Under the pieces are notes generated by a model. The model saw nothing but the letters and a program-made list of their open reading frames with translations. It had not been told where the DNA came from and did not search any database. A program made the translations under genes and the position numbers. Positions 35,601 to 43,887 of a DNA stretch of 64,000 nucleotides are shown one piece after another. Source of the DNA: Agilicoccus flavus (GTDB lineage: Bacteria > Actinomycetota > Actinomycetes > Actinomycetales > Dermatophilaceae); assembly GCF_014857905.1 (NCBI RefSeq), contig NZ_JACYXE010000001.1, positions 682,001 to 746,000 on the forward strand, in the 5' to 3' direction. Every line of letters begins with the position of its first letter. The stretch's first letter is position 1.

Positions 35601-36223
35601 GCGACCCCACCCCCACGCCGATCCGCCTCCTGCTCGCCGACGACGAGAACCTCTTCCGGGACGCCCTCGCGATGCTGCTCGGGCTCCAGGACGACCTCGA
35701 GGTCGTCGCGCAGGCCGCGTCGGGCCCGGAGGCGGTGGCGATGGCCGCGGCGACGACGCCGGACGTGGCCCTGCTCGACCTGCAGATGCCCGGTGAGGAC
35801 GGCATCGCCGTCGCCGGGCGGCTGCGCGCCCAGCAGCCCGGCCTCGCGACGATGATCGTCACGAGCCACGGCCGCCCCGGGTACCTCAAGCGGGCGCTCG
35901 AGGCCGGGGTGCGGGGGTTCCTGCCGAAGACGGCGTCGGCCGCGACTCTCGCGGGGGCCGTGCGGACCGTCCACGCGGGGGGTCGGTACGTCGACCCGGA
36001 GCTGGCCGCGGACGCCATCGCCGCCGGCGCGAGCCCGCTGTCGGCGCGGGAGGCGGACGTCCTCGAGCTCGCGGCCGACGGCGCCCCGGTCGAGGACATC
36101 GCCCGGCGAGCGAGCCTCTCGCCGGGCACGGTCCGCAACTACCTGTCGGCGGCGACGGCCAAGGTGGGCGCCGCGAACCGGCACGAGGCCGTGCGGTTGG
36201 CGCGGGCCCAGGGGTGGATCTGA
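35597..36223 (+). CDS. NarL/DesR-type response regulator
   Basis: The 208-residue regulator starts at GTG 35597. The receiver domain has the acidic pair LLADDEN, the phosphoacceptor Asp61 in LLDLQMPG, the switch Thr/Ser in IVTSHG and the Lys in FLPKTAS. A LuxR-type helix-turn-helix follows (PLSAREADVLELAADG, then LSPGTVRNYLSAATAKVG). It is paired with the kinase at 34308-35600 and probably controls the ABC genes upstream in the same cluster. Confidence 0.95.
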   Translation: MSDPTPTPIRLLLADDENLFRDALAMLLGLQDDLEVVAQAASGPEAVAMAAATTPDVALLDLQMPGEDGIAVAGRLRAQQPGLATMIVTSHGRPGYLKRALEAGVRGFLPKTASAATLAGAVRTVHAGGRYVDPELAADAIAAGASPLSAREADVLELAADGAPVEDIARRASLSPGTVRNYLSAATAKVGAANRHEAVRLARAQGWI

Positions 36224-36395
36224 GGCCCCGGTCCGCGAACGGAGGCGAGCTCGCGAGCCGCACCGACGGCGAGAGGGCTCGCCCCCGCGCCGAGGGCCGT
36301 GGCAGGGTGAGGACGACGCTCGCCGATGCCGCCGCCGTCCCTCGGCGGTGCGCATGGCGCGCCCGGTCAGCACCGAGCAGAGGGCGAGGAGACCC

Positions 36396-37709
36396 ATGAC
36401 CACGTTCGACGCCGTCGATGTCATCCGCCACAAGCGTGACGGGCAGGCCCTGAGCCCCGAGGAGATCGCCTGGGTCGTCTCGGCGTACACGGCTCGGGAG
36501 GTGGGCGACGAGCAGATGGCCGCGCTCGCCATGGCGATCTTCCTGCGGGGCATGACGCGCGCGGAGATCGTCGCGTGGACGCAGGCGATGATCGACTCCG
36601 GGCAGACGATGAGCTTCGCGGACCTGTCCCGGCCGACGAGCGACAAGCACTCGACGGGCGGCGTGGGCGACAAGATCACGCTGCCCCTCGCGCCGCTCGT
36701 CGCGGCGTTCGGAGTGGCGGTGCCGCAGCTCTCGGGGCGGGGCCTCGGGCACACCGGCGGCACCCTCGACAAGCTCGAGTCGATCCCCGGCTGGCGCGCC
36801 GAGGTCTCGAACGCGCGGCTCATGGAGATCCTCGACGACGTGGGCGCGGTGATCTGCGCCGCCGGCTCCGGGCTGGCCCCCGCGGACAAGCTCCTCTACG
36901 CGCTGCGCGACATCACGGCGACCGTCGACTCGATCCCCCTCATCGCGAGCTCGATCATGAGCAAGAAGATCGCCGAGGGAACGGGCGCGCTCACCCTCGA
37001 CGTCAAGGTCGGGTCGGGCGCGTTCATGACCGACCTCGACTCGGCCCGCGAGCTCGCCCGCACGATGGTCGACCTCGGCACCGACGCGGGCGTCCGCACG
37101 TCCGCGCTGCTGACCGACATGTCGACCCCGCTGGGGCGGACCGTCGGCAACGCGCTGGAGGTGCGCGAGTCGGTCGAGGTGCTCGCCGGGGGCGGGCCCG
37201 CCGACGTCGTCGAGCTGACGTGCGTGCTCGCCCGCGAGATGCTCACCGCCGCCGGGCGGGACGGCGACGACGTCGAGGCCGCGCTCGCCGACGGCCGAGC
37301 CATGGACGTGTGGCGGGCCATGATCGCCGCGCAGGGCGGCGACCCCGACGCGCCGCTGCCCGTCGCGACCCACACCCACGACGTGCTCGCCGAGCACGAC
37401 GGCGTGCTCACCCGCCTCGACGCGCTCGCCGTCGGCGTCGCGAGCTGGCGTCTCGGCGCCGGCCGGGCCCGCAAGGAGGACCCGGTCCAGGCCGGTGCCG
37501 GGATCGAGCTGCACGCGGTGCAGGGTGACCGCGTCACCGCCGGTCAGCGCCTCTTCACCCTGCACACCGACACCCCGGAGCGCGTCGAGCGGGCCCTCTC
37601 GTCCCTCGACGGCGGCTACGACGTCGACCCCACGGCCGCGGACGGGACCGGGCGGCGTGAGAGCGTCGTCCTCGACCGCGTCACCGCCGCCGACCCTGCC
37701 CCCGCCTGA
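36396..37709 (+). CDS. deoA: Thymidine phosphorylase
   Basis: The 437-residue enzyme splits thymidine or deoxyuridine with phosphate into base and deoxyribose 1-phosphate. The glycine-rich substrate segment is intact: SDKHSTGGVGDKITLPLAPL followed by SGRGLGHTGGTLDKLESIPG, the family signature. The start at ATG 36396 has GAGGAG upstream. DeoC follows after 87 bases. No phosphopentomutase gene is adjacent, so the step from deoxyribose 1-phosphate to the 5-phosphate must be encoded elsewhere. Confidence 0.97.
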   Translation: MTTFDAVDVIRHKRDGQALSPEEIAWVVSAYTAREVGDEQMAALAMAIFLRGMTRAEIVAWTQAMIDSGQTMSFADLSRPTSDKHSTGGVGDKITLPLAPLVAAFGVAVPQLSGRGLGHTGGTLDKLESIPGWRAEVSNARLMEILDDVGAVICAAGSGLAPADKLLYALRDITATVDSIPLIASSIMSKKIAEGTGALTLDVKVGSGAFMTDLDSARELARTMVDLGTDAGVRTSALLTDMSTPLGRTVGNALEVRESVEVLAGGGPADVVELTCVLAREMLTAAGRDGDDVEAALADGRAMDVWRAMIAAQGGDPDAPLPVATHTHDVLAEHDGVLTRLDALAVGVASWRLGAGRARKEDPVQAGAGIELHAVQGDRVTAGQRLFTLHTDTPERVERALSSLDGGYDVDPTAADGTGRRESVVLDRVTAADPAPA

Positions 37710-37745
37710 GCCCCCGAAGCTCGAGCGAGTCCGATCGCGGCAACA

Positions 37746-37769
37746 GCGGGTCGCGAGTCTGCGACCCGC
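37746..37769 (+). repeat. Hairpin between deoA and deoC
   Basis: GCGGGTCGC, GAGTCT, GCGACCCGC makes a perfect 9-bp stem with a six-base loop. It starts 36 bases after the deoA stop and ends 27 bases before the deoC start. It has no U-run, so it is more likely an mRNA-stability or partial-readthrough element than a terminator. Confidence 0.5.
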
Positions 37770-37796
37770 ACCGAGCGACAGCACGAAGGAGACCCC

Positions 37797-38522
37797 ATGC
37801 CCACCCGTTCCGAGGTCGCGCAGATGGTGGACCACACCCTGCTCAAGCCCGAGTCGACGCCCGCGCAGGTCGCCGAGCTCGCGGCCGAGGGCGCCGAGCT
37901 GGGGGTCTACTCGATCTGCGTGTCACCCAACCAGCTGCCCGTGACCGTGCCGGGTGGGGTCAAGGTCGCCACGGTGTGCGGCTTCCCCTCCGGCGCCCAC
38001 CAGAGCGAGGTCAAGGCCGCCGAGGCCGCCCGGTCGGTGCGCGACGGCGCCGACGAGGTCGACATGGTCGTCGATCTCGCCCTCGTGAAGACCGGCCGCT
38101 GGGCGGAGGTCGAGGCGGACATCCGCGCCGTCCGCGACGCGTGCCCGGCGCCGGTCGTGCTCAAGGTCATCATCGAGTCCGCCGCCCTGACCGACGACGA
38201 GATCGTCGCGTGCTGCGAGGCCGCCGAACGCGCCGGCGCCGACTTCGTCAAGACCTCGACGGGCTTCCACCCCGCCGGGGGCGCAAGCGTCGAGGCGGTG
38301 GCCCTCATGGCGAGGACCGTCGGCGGCCGGCTGGGCGTCAAGGCCTCCGGCGGCATCCGGACCGCCGAGGCGGCCCTCGCGATGATCGACGCGGGCGCCA
38401 CCCGCCTCGGCCTGTCGGGGACGCGGGCGGTGCTCGACGGGCTCGACGGGTCCGCTGCCTCCGCCGACCCCGCCGACGAGGGAACGCTGGGGGCCGGTCA
38501 CTCCGACACCGCCGACTACTGA
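37797..38522 (+). CDS. deoC: Deoxyribose-phosphate aldolase
   Basis: The 241-residue class I aldolase converts 2-deoxyribose 5-phosphate to acetaldehyde and glyceraldehyde 3-phosphate. It shows [12 protein letters not shown] at the start, [28 protein letters not shown] with the Lys proton relay, [17 protein letters not shown] with the Schiff-base Lys, and [10 protein letters not shown]. It has a slightly long C-terminal tail. GAAGGAGACCCC precedes the ATG. It follows deoA and may be transcribed with it. Confidence 0.97.
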   Translation: MPTRSEVAQMVDHTLLKPESTPAQVAELAAEGAELGVYSICVSPNQLPVTVPGGVKVATVCGFPSGAHQSEVKAAEAARSVRDGADEVDMVVDLALVKTGRWAEVEADIRAVRDACPAPVVLKVIIESAALTDDEIVACCEAAERAGADFVKTSTGFHPAGGASVEAVALMARTVGGRLGVKASGGIRTAEAALAMIDAGATRLGLSGTRAVLDGLDGSAASADPADEGTLGAGHSDTADY

Positions 38523-38592
38523 GCCCACGCTCGAGCCGACCCCGTGCGGCGGCGGGCCCGGCCACGTGGTCGCGGCGCCGCCGGTCGCGCAA

Positions 38593-38680
38593 CGGGCCGG
38601 CCCCGGCAGGTCATGCGGTCGTCACGCCGCCGGCCCCCGGCCCGCCCCGACAATGGCCGGCCCCAGCAGGTCACGCGCTC
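38593..38680. repeat. Imperfect direct repeat, 60-base spacing
   Basis: GGCCGGCCCCGGCAGGTCA (from 38595) and GGCCGGCCCCAGCAGGTCA (from 38655) are near-identical, with related flanks. They sit between the convergent ends of deoC and the methyltransferase gene, and the second overlaps the last codons of the latter. No hairpin with a T-run was found here. Confidence 0.5.
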
Positions 38681-39369
38681 GCGGCGCCGCAGGCCGTCGC
38701 CGCGAGGCGGGCTCGCCCGGCCCGGAGGGGCCAGTCCGGCAACAGTCGGACCGCGAGGGGGGCGTCGACGACGAGGGGGTCGACGATCTCGAACCCGGCG
38801 CGGTCCAGGCCGGCCCCGAGGTCGCGGTCGAGGTGGCAGTTCGCGGCGTAGCGCACCGAGAGCGGGGTCAGAGCGGATTGGACCCACCCTCGGGCACCGC
38901 GACCTCGTTCGTGCTCGAGGAACAGGAACGCCCCACCCGGCCGCAACACCCGGGCCACCTCGGCGAGCGCGGCGCCGACGTCGTCGACGGAGCAGAGGAC
39001 CAGGGTCGACACGACCGCGTCCGCGACGCCGTCGGGGACGGGGAGCGCTTCGGCCCGCCCGGCGAGGACCCGCATCGAGGCAGCTCCGGCCGCCCGACCC
39101 GCCACGCGACGCAAGGCCTGCTCGCGCATGGCGGGGAGGGGTTCGACGAGGTCGACCGGCGTTGCGGCGGCGTAGTGCTCGACGTTGGCTCCCGTGCCGG
39201 CACCGATCTCCACGACGTGGCCGCGCACGTCGGCGAGGAGGCGTCGGCGCACGTCCGCGAGCACCCGGCGCTCGAGGCCGGCGAGCATCCGGTCGTAGCC
39301 CTCGGCGAACCGGCGGGCCCGCGCCTGCTCGCGCGGCGACCGTGTCGGGACCGCCGGATCGTCGGTCAT
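38671..39369 (-). CDS. Class I SAM-dependent methyltransferase
   Basis: The 232-residue protein starts at ATG 39369 (GGGAGGTGGC upstream). It has motif I VVEIGAGTGANVEHY, the acidic VEPLPAM region, GRAEALPVPDGVADAV and a post-motif LVLCSVDDVGAALAEVARVL, then RPGGAFLFLEHE. This is the layout of Methyltransf_11 enzymes, closest in style to phospholipid or small-molecule methylases. The substrate is not predictable. Its C-terminus lies in a short repeat. Confidence 0.9.
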   Translation of the reverse strand: MTDDPAVPTRSPREQARARRFAEGYDRMLAGLERRVLADVRRRLLADVRGHVVEIGAGTGANVEHYAAATPVDLVEPLPAMREQALRRVAGRAAGAASMRVLAGRAEALPVPDGVADAVVSTLVLCSVDDVGAALAEVARVLRPGGAFLFLEHERGRGARGWVQSALTPLSVRYAANCHLDRDLGAGLDRAGFEIVDPLVVDAPLAVRLLPDWPLRAGRARLAATACGAASA

Positions 39370-39533
39370 GCCACCTCCCGGATCTGCTGATCGTCGGGGC
39401 TTCGTCTCTGATCTCCAGTCTCGATCCGCCGCGCCGCTTCGGCCACCGGCCGAGCCGGCACCTCCGCGACCCTCGACCGCACCGCGGATCACGGCGTGCA
39501 GGGCGGTCAGGGGCGGTCAGGGCTGTGACGGTA

Positions 39534-39649
39534 GGGAGTTTTCACGACAACGACACTGCCAATGCTCGACGCTCTCACGTCGACGCTGGTCAGAGGCCCG
39601 GCCGTTTCCCGACTGCCTCATTGGCAGTGTCGTTCGCGTGAAAACTCCC
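39534..39649. mobile_element. 116-bp element with 31-bp terminal inverted repeats (MITE-like)
   Basis: The left end (39534-39564), beginning GGGAGTTTTCACG and ending GACACTGCCAATG, is matched in inverse by the right end (39619-39649), beginning CATTGGCAGTGTC and ending CGTGAAAACTCCC. Only two or three positions differ, around the ACAAC/GAACG segment. The 54-base centre is unrelated GC-rich sequence. The ends are clearly more AT-rich than the region. It has no coding capacity. A clean target duplication was not found, so transposition is inferred; a long RNA hairpin is the alternative. Confidence 0.6.
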
Positions 39650-39703
39650 CGCCGGGTCACCCTGGCGCGACGGCCTCACCCGCCCGCGTCGGCGCGCCCA
39701 GGT

Positions 39704-39765
39704 CGTGAGATGTCACGTGGGGCCGTGCGCGTCCGCACCTCTCCGGTCACTCGTGAGATCTCACG
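39704..39765. repeat. Paired-palindrome element, copy B
   Basis: CGTGAGATGTCACG (39704-39717) and CGTGAGATCTCACG (39752-39765) have starts 48 bases apart; the second is a perfect palindrome and is followed by ATGTG. It lies 48 bases beyond the stop codon of the phosphohexomutase gene, pointing into its 3' end. Confidence 0.75.
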
Positions 39766-39813
39766 ATGTGTTCGATGGGCCGGGGTGGCGGCGGCGCGCG
39801 GCTCGGCGCGGCC

Positions 39814-41967
39814 TCACAGAGACAGGGCGGCGGCGGTGTCGGCGGACAGGCGCGCGAGGCGGTCGGCGGCCGCGGCGCGCGGGACGTCCCGCCCCTCGCA
39901 GGGCAGGACGACCTCGAGGTAGCACTTGAGCTTGGGCTCGGTCCCGGACGGGCGCACGACGACCCGGTCGTCGGCCTCGGTCCGCAGCAGGACGCCGTCG
40001 GTCGGCGGCAGGTCGAGGTCGGGCACCCCGTCGGCGAGATCCACGGTGCTGGTCACGGGGGATCCGGCCAGGTGCGTCGGCGGGTCCGCGCGCAGCGCGG
40101 TCATGGCCGCACCGATGGTGGCGACGTCGTCGACGCGGAACGTGAGCGGGGCGGTCGCGTGCAGGCCGTGCGCGCGGGCGAGGTCGTCGAGGGCGTCCTG
40201 CACGCCGAATCCCTCGCGGCGCAGGCCGGCGACCAGCGTCGCGACGCGCACCGCCGTCCCGATACCGTCCTTGTCGCGCACCGCCTCGGGGTCGGTGCAG
40301 TAGCCGATGGCCTCCTCGTAGCCGAAGACGAGCCCGTCGACGCGCGCGATCCACTTGAAGCCCGTGAGCGTCACCGCGTGCGCGAGCCCGTGGGCGGCGG
40401 CGATCCGGCCCAGCAGGCGGCTCGAGACGACCGAGTTCGCGAGCGCGGGCCGCGCCGACCCACCGGCCTGTCCTCTCGGGCCCGTGTCGGCCGCGTCGGC
40501 GCTGCGCGTGGTATCGGCAGGGTCGAGGGTCCGCCCGGCGCCGACCGTGTGGGCCCTCCGCCCGGCATCGGCAGGGTCGAGGGTCCGCCCGGCGCCGACC
40601 GTATCGGCCCTCCGCCCGGCATCGGCAGGGTCGACGGTCCGCCCGGCGCCGACCGTATCGGCCCTCCGCCCGGCATCGGCAGGGTCGACGGTCCACCCGG
40701 CGCCGACCGTATCGGCGCTGCGCCCGGCATCGGCAGCGTCGAGGGTCCGCCCGGCGCCGGCCGGGTCGGCGCTGCGCTCGGCATCGGCATCGGCATCGGC
40801 ATCGTCGAGGGTCCGCCCGGCGCCGGCGGGGTCGGCGCTGCGCCCGGCATCGGCGACGCGGCGTGCGGCCTGCTCGCCGAGCAGGCCACCCAGCTCGTCG
40901 CCGCTGAGCTGCCGCCACCCGTCGGGCCCGGGCACCGCGACGGCGCATCGGTCGGCGTCGGGGTCGAGGGCGATGACGACGTCGGCGGCGCGCTCGGCCG
41001 CGAGGGCGAGCGCGAGGTCGAGTGCGCCGGCCTCCTCGGGGTTGGGGAACGGCACGGTCGGGAAGTCGGGGTCGGGGTCGGCCTGCTGGGGCACGACGGC
41101 CACGTCGTCGAAGCCGGCCGCGGCGAGGACCCGGGCGGCGACGGCGCCGCCCACGCCGTGCATGGGGGTGAGCACGATCCGCACCCCGGCGGCCTCGGAC
41201 CTCACACCGCTCTCGGTGCTCTCGGTGGCCGCAGTGCTCTCCGTGGCCGCGGAGGTCTCGGATGCTTCGGGGCTCTCGGGGCCGCCTCGCAGCGACGCGG
41301 CCCGCTCGACGTAGGCGTCGACGAGGTCGTCGCCGACGATCCGCCACCCCGACTCGGCGCGAGGCACCTCGTCGGCGGGCGGGGCGGTGGTGATGCGCGC
41401 GGCGATGAGCTCGTCGGCCGGCGGCACGATCTGGACGCCCCGGCCGGGCCCATCGGCGGCCCGGCCACCGAGGTAGACCTTGTAGCCGTTGTCGGCCGCG
41501 GGGTTGTGCGAGGCAGTGACCATGACTCCGGCGTCGGCGTCGAGTCGCCGCACGGCGAACGCGAGCACCGGCGTGGGGAGCGGGCCGGGCAGCAGGTCGA
41601 CCTCGCAGCCGGCCGCGACGGCCACCGCGGCGACGTCGCGCGCGAAGGCCGCGGACCCGCGCCGCGCGTCGAGCCCGACGACGAGACGCGGCCGCTCCCC
41701 CGCGGCCCCGGCGAGGTAGGCCACGAGGCCCGCGGTCGCGCGCACGACGACGGACCGGTTCATCCGCGTCTCGCCCGCCCCGACGACGCCGCGCAGCCCC
41801 GCGGTCCCGAACGTCAAGGGCCCTGCGAACGCGGACGCCAGCTCGGTGAGGGCGGCGGCGTCGCCGCGGTCGGCCCGGTCGACGAGGCTGGTCAGCGTGG
41901 CGCGGTCGGCCGGATCGACGTCGTGTCGGGCCCAGTCGGCCGCGCGGGCGAGGAGGTCGTCGGTCAC
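39814..41967 (-). CDS. Phosphoglucomutase/phosphomannomutase with internal minisatellite insertion
   Basis: The 717-residue enzyme interconverts hexose 1- and 6-phosphates. The catalytic Ser153 lies in VMVTASHNPAADNGYK, the Mg2+ loop in LDPDADRC, sugar recognition in FGYEEAIGYC, and phosphate binding in RPSGTEPKLKCYLE. Relatives are about 550-580 residues. The excess is an insert at about residues 370-490, between GDELGGLLGEQAARR and NSVVSSRLLGRIA. It is made of 18-residue repeats rich in Ala, Asp, Gly, Arg and Thr, and probably forms a disordered surface loop. The GTG start at 41967 follows TACCGT by six bases, so leaderless expression is likely. Confidence 0.93.
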   Translation of the reverse strand: MTDDLLARAADWARHDVDPADRATLTSLVDRADRGDAAALTELASAFAGPLTFGTAGLRGVVGAGETRMNRSVVVRATAGLVAYLAGAAGERPRLVVGLDARRGSAAFARDVAAVAVAAGCEVDLLPGPLPTPVLAFAVRRLDADAGVMVTASHNPAADNGYKVYLGGRAADGPGRGVQIVPPADELIAARITTAPPADEVPRAESGWRIVGDDLVDAYVERAASLRGGPESPEASETSAATESTAATESTESGVRSEAAGVRIVLTPMHGVGGAVAARVLAAAGFDDVAVVPQQADPDPDFPTVPFPNPEEAGALDLALALAAERAADVVIALDPDADRCAVAVPGPDGWRQLSGDELGGLLGEQAARRVADAGRSADPAGAGRTLDDADADADAERSADPAGAGRTLDAADAGRSADTVGAGWTVDPADAGRRADTVGAGRTVDPADAGRRADTVGAGRTLDPADAGRRAHTVGAGRTLDPADTTRSADAADTGPRGQAGGSARPALANSVVSSRLLGRIAAAHGLAHAVTLTGFKWIARVDGLVFGYEEAIGYCTDPEAVRDKDGIGTAVRVATLVAGLRREGFGVQDALDDLARAHGLHATAPLTFRVDDVATIGAAMTALRADPPTHLAGSPVTSTVDLADGVPDLDLPPTDGVLLRTEADDRVVVRPSGTEPKLKCYLEVVLPCEGRDVPRAAAADRLARLSADTAAALSL
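40512..40860. repeat. 54-bp minisatellite inside the phosphohexomutase gene
   Basis: Six units of 54 bases start at 40512, 40566, 40620, 40674, 40728 and 40782, with a partial one at 40848. They encode 18-residue repeats such as ADAGRRADTVGAGRTVDP. The unit at 40782 has gained 12 bases through a run of four CATCGG hexamers. Every length is a multiple of three, so the frame survives. Neighbouring units are more alike than distant ones, as expected from recent slippage or unequal exchange. Confidence 0.93.
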
Positions 41968-42643
41968 CCGCCCACGGTAGCGACGGGTACCGACACCCGA
42001 CCAGCGCCCGGGCAGCTCTGGTCCTCGGCGCTCGCCTCGCGAGGCGAGTCGCGGTCGGTGGCGCGCCGCCGCAGTGCGTGGCCGTGCCCAGCCCGGACCC
42101 GCAGCCGGGCGGTAGGGGCACCACCACGCCTGCCGGCCACCCTCCGCCGGGCGAGCTCGACCGCCTGCTCGAGGAGGCTGTCGTCGACGTCGTCGCCAGG
42201 TACTTGGCGGGGGCGAACAGGGTCACGCCTCTCTCCTGCCCGGGCGGGTCGCGGGCGACTCACCCGAACCGGACCAGTCATCGCGGGCCCGTGCCCGCCG
42301 TCGCCGGGGGGGTGAACGGGGTCGCGTGTCTCCCGCGCCCGGGCGGGTCGCGGGCGTCTCACCCGAGCCGGACCAGTCATCGCGGGCCCGTGCCCGCCGT
42401 CGCCGGGGCCTGGCCCTATGCGACGACCCGTGGGCGCCGGGGGAGGCTGCTGCCTCCCCGACGCAGCGGAGTCCTCCCGGAGCCCGGCTCGCGGAGGGTC
42501 GGCGTCGTCGGCCGGTGCCGTGGGCGCGTCCCTGTCGGTGGCGGCTCCTACGATGACGACCGTGAGCCGCCACCCCGACCGCCTGCTGCCCCGCCCGCCC
42601 CGCGTCGCGCCCGCCGGTCGGTCCCACCTCCAGGGTGGTCGTC
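41968..42643. other. Long intergenic region (676 bases) with a 99-bp direct repeat
   Basis: The region lies between the divergent starts of the phosphohexomutase and endonuclease VIII genes. Open frames cross it on both strands, but none shows domain features or a plausible start. The one strong feature is a 99-bp duplication at 42213-42409. The segment around 42140-42230 could encode a short helical peptide (LDRLLEEAVVDVVARYL) but looks like a remnant at best. Confidence 0.55.
42213..42409. repeat. 99-bp tandem duplication
   Basis: The 70 bases at 42241-42310 recur at 42340-42409 with two substitutions. The 28 bases before each copy are also related, giving two units of 99 bases from 42213. 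The period is a multiple of three, so minus-strand frames repeat in register (ARARDDWSGSGE twice). I take this as chance, since no start or family supports a gene. Confidence 0.8.
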
Positions 42644-43579
42644 GTGCCTGAGGGTCACGTCATCCACCGGCTCGCGCGCGCCTACGAGGAGGCCTTCGCC
42701 GGGCGGGTCACCCACAGCTCCAGCCCGCAGGGGCGGTTCGCCGAGGAGGCCGGGATCATCGACGGGCTCGTGCTCGACCACGCGGAGGCCGTGGGCAAGC
42801 ACCTGTTCTGCCACTTCGGGGAGCACGTCGTGCAGGTGCACCTCGGCATGGCCGGGAAGACCAGCCTGCACCGCCAGGACGGACTCGTCGACGATGTCGG
42901 CGAGGAGGTCGCCACGCGCGTCGACGCCGACGGCGGCCGGCCGATCACCGGCGCCATCCGCTGGAGGCTCGAGACCGAGGACGCCTGGTGCGACCTGCGC
43001 GGCCCCGCGATCTGCGCCCTCGTCACCGACGAGGACCGCGACGCCGTCGTCGCCCGCCTCGGCGCCGACCCGCTGAGCCCCGAGGCGGACGTCGAGGCGG
43101 CCTGGGCCCGGGTGCGCCGGTCGTCGCTGCCGATCGCGGTCCTGCTCATGGACCAGAAGGTGACGGCCGGCGTCGGCAACATCTTCCGGGCCGAGGTCCT
43201 GTACCGGGCGCGGATGGATCCGATGCTGCCGGGCACCGCGGTGACGCGACGAGAGTTCGAGGCGCTCTGGGACGACCTCGTGGGCCTCATGGAGTACGCC
43301 GTCGAGCACGGCCGCATCGACACCGTCCGCCCCGAGCACGATCCGGTCGCGACGGGCCGCGCGCCGCGCGTCGACCGCCACGGCGGCGAGGTGTACGTCT
43401 ACCGGCGGGCCGGGGCGCCCTGCCACGTGTGCGGCACGGCCGTCCGCACCCAAGAACTCGCGAACCGCAACCTGTTCTGGTGCCCGACCTGCCAGCCCCT
43501 CTCGCGCCGGGCCGGCGCGGTGGCCGCCCGCCGTCTGGCCCGCGAGAAGGCGCGAGCCGCGCGGCTCGCGGGCGGGTGA
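42644..43579 (+). CDS. nei: Fpg/Nei-family DNA glycosylase (endonuclease VIII-like)
   Basis: The 311-residue bifunctional glycosylase/AP lyase removes oxidised bases. The start is fixed at GTG 42644 because the catalytic Pro must follow the initiator directly (PEGHVIHRLAR, with the conserved Glu). A helix-two-turn-helix lies at VLLMDQKVTAGVGNIFRAEV, and a C-terminal zinc finger has CHVC and CPTC (CHVCGTAV, then FWCPTCQP). The PEGH start and overall layout point to the actinobacterial Nei group rather than MutM. It is expressed alone. Confidence 0.94.
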   Translation: MPEGHVIHRLARAYEEAFAGRVTHSSSPQGRFAEEAGIIDGLVLDHAEAVGKHLFCHFGEHVVQVHLGMAGKTSLHRQDGLVDDVGEEVATRVDADGGRPITGAIRWRLETEDAWCDLRGPAICALVTDEDRDAVVARLGADPLSPEADVEAAWARVRRSSLPIAVLLMDQKVTAGVGNIFRAEVLYRARMDPMLPGTAVTRREFEALWDDLVGLMEYAVEHGRIDTVRPEHDPVATGRAPRVDRHGGEVYVYRRAGAPCHVCGTAVRTQELANRNLFWCPTCQPLSRRAGAVAARRLAREKARAARLAGG

Positions 43580-43887
43580 CGACGCGCCGGCCAGGAGCGG
43601 CCCGGGCAGGCCCCGACCCGCACTTCTGCTCCTCGAGGCGGTGGTCGCAGAGCGGCGGCGCCGCCGACACGCCGGCCGGGGTCGAGCGGCGGGTGGCGAA
43701 GAGCGCCACCCTCCAGCGCATCCGGGCCGAGACGGAGTCGGTGAGGTCGTCGCCGCCGGCATCGAGCCGGGCCGCTCACGCAGGGCCGGTGTGCGGCACA
43801 CGGGTCGAGCGCGGCAAGAACCACCTCGGCGCGCTGTGCGTGGTCGCAGCCATCCCTGTCGGGCGCGCGCCCGCGGCCGTGGCGGGC
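43580..43887. other. Intergenic region (308 bases), no gene recognised
   Basis: This gap separates the convergent ends of nei and the siderophore-interacting protein gene. Both strands have open frames through it, but they are Arg/Pro/Ala-rich readings typical of non-coding high-GC DNA. I found no hairpin followed by a T-run and no repeat. Confidence 0.5.

Larger units (their letters stand above)
39370..39813. other. Intergenic region (444 bases) with two kinds of repeat
   Basis: No credible gene is present. The region holds a 116-bp inverted-repeat element (39534-39649) and, 54 bases later, a paired-palindrome element (39704-39765). The first 160 bases show only a short GGCGGTCAGG direct duplication (39513-39532). 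Confidence 0.65.

Noticed and set aside
39704-39765. Minimal CRISPR array (two repeats and one spacer at three loci)
   Set aside because: The repeats are only 14 bp and self-palindromic, each locus has exactly one 34-base interval, and no cas gene is present.
43580-43887. Small Cys-containing gene on the minus strand
   Set aside because: The open frames lack a ribosome site, domains or typical codon pattern, and overlap nei or the SIP gene.
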